Source: Trogon surrucura
Taxonomy: Eukaryota; Chordata; Aves; Trogoniformes; Trogonidae
Direction of reading: 5' to 3'
Assembly (NCBI GenBank): GCA_020746105.1
Contig: CM036617.1
Span: 149,362,578-149,426,577 of the forward strand
Length of the DNA: 64,000 bases
Shown here: piece after piece, positions 63,554 to 64,000 of the stretch
Layout of the letters: every line of letters starts with the position of its first letter
How positions within the stretch are numbered: the stretch's first letter is position 1
The notes under the pieces: model-generated
The model's database searches: none
What the model was told of the DNA's origin: nothing
What the model saw: the letters and a program-made list of their open reading frames with translations, nothing else
Program-made: the position numbers and the translations under genes

Positions 63554-64000
63554 AGTCTAGAGGTAACGCTGGATTTCAGAACGAGAAGCTAATTTACTGG
63601 ATTTAATGCGAAATCTCTAAAATGCAATGTTAGGAGACTTTCCTTATATACTTATCCTGTTACTGAAGTGACTGACAGTATTCACAGGAATATTACTTCT
63701 TTATTATATTACAGTTTATAAAGATTCACCATGTCACTGTTCCACTATAGAATTCTGAGAGTCATATTCTTGTTTTCATCTCAACTTTACTGTCTTGGAA
63801 AACAGCATTTAATCTTGGCAGAAGAAAAAGAATGATGTATAAGCATTTTCAATTGAAGCGTGTGTTCTGTAGGATAACCACAGAGGGAATTTAATCTCCT
63901 GAAGTTTAACTTTCTAAAGCCTATTGCAAGTACAACATGGATAAGGGACTTGTCATTCTATTAATGAAGAGTGACCAGTTGTCACCCCCACATGGGAAAA
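63554..64000. other. unique AT-rich sequence to window end
   Basis: No gene or repeat recognised. Confidence 0.6.

Noticed and set aside
1-64000. CRISPR arrays, operons or prokaryotic features
   Set aside because: No spaced direct repeats, ribosome binding sites or dense coding; the avian CR1 content shows vertebrate DNA.

Overview
This window looks like non-coding DNA from a bird genome. The main evidence is a scatter of CR1 LINE fragments ending in the typical avian tail (GGTCCCTTCCAAC, then ATTCTATG or ATTCTGTG repeats). A tRNA-headed SINE with a CR1-like tail at 37640-37810 resembles TguSINE1, which I recall as a passerine family. The passerine placement therefore rests on that one element and on memory, not on a search.

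I recognise no host protein-coding gene, rRNA gene or functional tRNA gene. The sequence is AT-rich. Open reading frames are short, and the longest (147 codons, 19252-19695, minus strand) is about what chance gives in 64 kb of such sequence. The reading frames with recognisable homology belong to dead retrotransposons. The window is intergenic or lies in a large intron.

Layout. The left edge (1-1243) is a CR1 copy carrying a frameshifted reverse transcriptase. A hAT-type MITE follows at 3664-3951, and an old minus-strand CR1 scrap at 10831-10965. At 16030-16953 is a CR1 that keeps part of its endonuclease but has lost its whole reverse transcriptase by internal deletion. At 29310-31602 three LINE layers lie together: an ancient L2/L3-like element, a CR1 with ORF1 (zinc-knuckle and esterase) joined directly to a 3' tail, and a later CR1 tail inserted in reverse inside that ORF1. 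Short CR1 tails lie at 32356, 45650 and 63411, longer 3' fragments at 50846, 52535 and 53056, and an older one at 54920 (minus). An ancient MIR/L3-like SINE is at 57500-57719. The remaining stretches hold unique AT-rich sequence with small tandem repeats and homopolymers.

The elements do not act together as a system. Every recognisable enzyme domain is broken at or near its active site, and the only largely intact functional unit is the internal RNA polymerase III promoter of the SINE. I found no convincing previously undescribed system. The best leads are the SINE, the nested LINE cluster, the two internally deleted CR1 copies and one weak candidate exon (32899-33003).
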